NCBI RefSeq assembly: GCF_030295765.1
Contig: NZ_AP027292.1
Span: 2,046,001 to 2,110,000 of the forward strand
Direction of reading: 5' to 3'
DNA from: Neptuniibacter halophilus
Lineage (GTDB): Bacteria > Pseudomonadota > Gammaproteobacteria > Pseudomonadales > Balneatricaceae
Length of the DNA: 64,000 nucleotides
Below the pieces are notes generated by a model. It was not told the DNA's origin and did no database searches. It saw nothing but the letters and a program-made list of their open reading frames with translations. This document shows, piece by piece, positions 62,823 through 64,000 of the stretch; within the stretch, counting starts at the first letter, position 1, and the number at the start of each line of letters is the position of its first letter. The translations under genes and the position numbers were made by a program.

Positions 62823-63434
62823 ATGAAAAAACCTTTATTTATCTACGTACATGGCTTTAACAGCTCGGCACAGTCCATGAAGGCGCAGGTATTTCAGCGC
62901 GCTATGGCTGAAAGGGGGATGGCCGATCAGGTACAGGTGCCGGAATTGCCGCACTGGCCTGCTGAGGCGATGGCTCTGCTGCAGAATCTGGTGGAGCAGC
63001 ATGCTCCTGCACCGGTTGTCTTGCTTGGCAGCTCTCTGGGTGGTTATTACAGTACCTGGCTGACTGAGCATTTTCCGCATGTGCGCACAGTGCTGATCAA
63101 TCCGGCGGTACGCCCGTTTGAGTTGCTACCTCAGTATCTGGGGGAAAATCAGAATCTCTACACCGGTGAGAAATACGAACTGACCCGGGAGCATATGCAG
63201 CAACTGCTGGATCTGCATTGCGAGGTTATAACCCGCCCCGAGGCTTATCTGCTGTTAACCCAGACCGCAGACGAAACTCTGGACTATCGGGAAGGGGTCG
63301 AAAAGTTTGCCGATTCCGCGCAGTTTGTGCAGCCCGGTGGCAGCCATGGTTTTGAACAGTTCGAAAAACTGATACCGGCAATACTGGCATTTGCCGAAGG
63401 GCGGGTGGCCCTGCCGGAGCCTGTTCCGGTTTAA
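62823..63434 (+). CDS. yqiA: YqiA-type esterase (alpha/beta hydrolase)
   Basis: 203 residues. The oxyanion strand is FIYVHGFNSS and the nucleophile elbow is LLGSSLGGYYSTWL (Ser in GSSLGG). The Asp is expected in the region LLTQTADETLDY and the His in GGSHGFEQF. YqiA of E. coli is an esterase acting on short acyl-CoA and esters. The ATG at 62823 has AGAGGA 6 bases upstream. It sits between cpdA and parE, a conserved position. Confidence 0.93.
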   Translation: MKKPLFIYVHGFNSSAQSMKAQVFQRAMAERGMADQVQVPELPHWPAEAMALLQNLVEQHAPAPVVLLGSSLGGYYSTWLTEHFPHVRTVLINPAVRPFELLPQYLGENQNLYTGEKYELTREHMQQLLDLHCEVITRPEAYLLLTQTADETLDYREGVEKFADSAQFVQPGGSHGFEQFEKLIPAILAFAEGRVALPEPVPV

Positions 63435-63487
63435 CCCATACAGATTTCAGGCCGGGTGCCCTGCCCGGTCAGACAGGAACCAAGTTG

Positions 63488-64000
63488 ATGTCCAAGCAAT
63501 ATAATGCTGATTCCATAGAGGTATTAAGTGGCCTGGAGCCGGTAAAACGCCGTCCCGGGATGTATACCGAAACCGACCGGCCTAACCATCTGGCGCAGGA
63601 AGTAATCGACAACTCGGTCGATGAAGCGCTGGCCGGTCATGCCAAACAGATTGATGTGGTCCTGAACAAGGATGGCTCCCTGAGTGTAACCGATGATGGT
63701 CGTGGGATGCCGGTGGATATTCACCCGGAGCAGGGTGTCAGCGGGGTTGAGCTGATTCTCTGTAAACTGCATGCCGGGGGCAAGTTTAACAACGACAACT
63801 ACAACTACTCGGGTGGTTTGCATGGGGTAGGGGTGTCGGTGGTTAACGCCTTGTCGAAGCTGCTGGAGGTTCAGGTAAGGCGAGACAGTCAGGTTTACCG
63901 GATCGGTTTTGCTGATGGCGAAAAAGTGTCCGATCTGGAAGTGATCGACACCTGCGGTAAGCGCAATACCGGTACCACCGTACGTTTCCTGCCCGACCCT
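63488..64000 (+). CDS. parE: DNA topoisomerase IV subunit B, N-terminal part
   Basis: Runs off the window end after 171 codons. It has the GHKL ATPase signature: LSGLEPVKRRPGMYTET, VIDNSVDEALAGHA (catalytic Glu and Asn), VTDDGRGMPVDIHP, and the ATP lid loop YSGGLHGVGVSVVNALS. The wording KRRPGMYTE with the DRPNHLAQE segment is ParE-like rather than GyrB. It relaxes and separates replicated chromosomes with ParC. AGGA lies 9 bases before the ATG. It is on the same strand as yqiA, as in E. coli. Confidence 0.95.
   Translation, partial: MSKQYNADSIEVLSGLEPVKRRPGMYTETDRPNHLAQEVIDNSVDEALAGHAKQIDVVLNKDGSLSVTDDGRGMPVDIHPEQGVSGVELILCKLHAGGKFNNDNYNYSGGLHGVGVSVVNALSKLLEVQVRRDSQVYRIGFADGEKVSDLEVIDTCGKRNTGTTVRFLPDP

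Overview
The window is a 64 kb chromosomal stretch from a gammaproteobacterium. Gene order matches the Pseudomonas/Oceanospirillales pattern: bamE next to fur; pyrR-pyrB-pyrC' with ruvX, algH, tonB and gshB; metK-tkt-epd-pgk-fba; ffh-rpsP-rimM-trmD-rplS; and xerD-dsbC-hom-thrC-recJ. Protein sequences (Fur with a single Cys, MetK, Hom, an inactive-type PyrC') also look Pseudomonas-like but are not Pseudomonas. A marine Oceanospirillaceae-type bacterium is my inference. I could not run a database search.

Layout. 1-8.9 kb: end of ratA, rnfH, bamE, fur, recN, then the heat-shock cluster grpE-dnaK-dnaJ behind a near-consensus sigma-32 promoter, then cysE and dapB. 8.97-17.8 kb, minus strand: a long unit reading EAL protein, rsmE, gshB, tonB, algH, ruvX, pyrR, pyrB, pyrC'. 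17.9-24.9 kb: metK, diverging from the central carbon genes tkt, epd, pgk and fba. 25.0-37.3 kb: an accessory block of a four-subunit soluble [NiFe] hydrogenase (hydBGDA order) with its maturation protease, a NIF3/CutA-like small protein, and a seven-gene V-type ATPase in the order B-D-I-K-E-(DUF2764)-A. 37.5-45 kb: a large double-Cache/PAS/GGDEF/EAL sensor, two Nudix hydrolases, a gamma-carbonic anhydrase group, a CNNM/CorC membrane protein and a CcsA-like protein. 45.2-48.7 kb: ffh and the rpsP-rimM-trmD-rplS operon. 48.9-60.7 kb: an unrecognised membrane-anchored protein, xerD, dsbC, hom, thrC, a DUF218 protein, recJ, a small acidic protein, nfo and an EAL-CBS-GGDEF protein. 60.9-64 kb: nudF, a DUF1249 protein, cpdA, yqiA and the start of parE.

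Most of the window is housekeeping. The unusual part is 25.0-37.3 kb, where a soluble hydrogenase and a V-type ATPase, both rare in this group, are packed head to tail with overlapping genes and many GTG/TTG starts. The ATPase order is a circular permutation of the chlamydial-type operon. Its rotor subunit carries the residues used for Na+ binding in Enterococcus hirae, so a Na+-coupled enzyme is plausible. The hydrogenase needs Hyp maturation proteins that are not in this window. Three c-di-GMP proteins with different architectures lie in the window, one immediately after the ATPase. No tRNA, rRNA, CRISPR array or insertion sequence was seen. No stretch over 300 bases lacks a gene; the longest gap is 294 bases, between metK and tkt.
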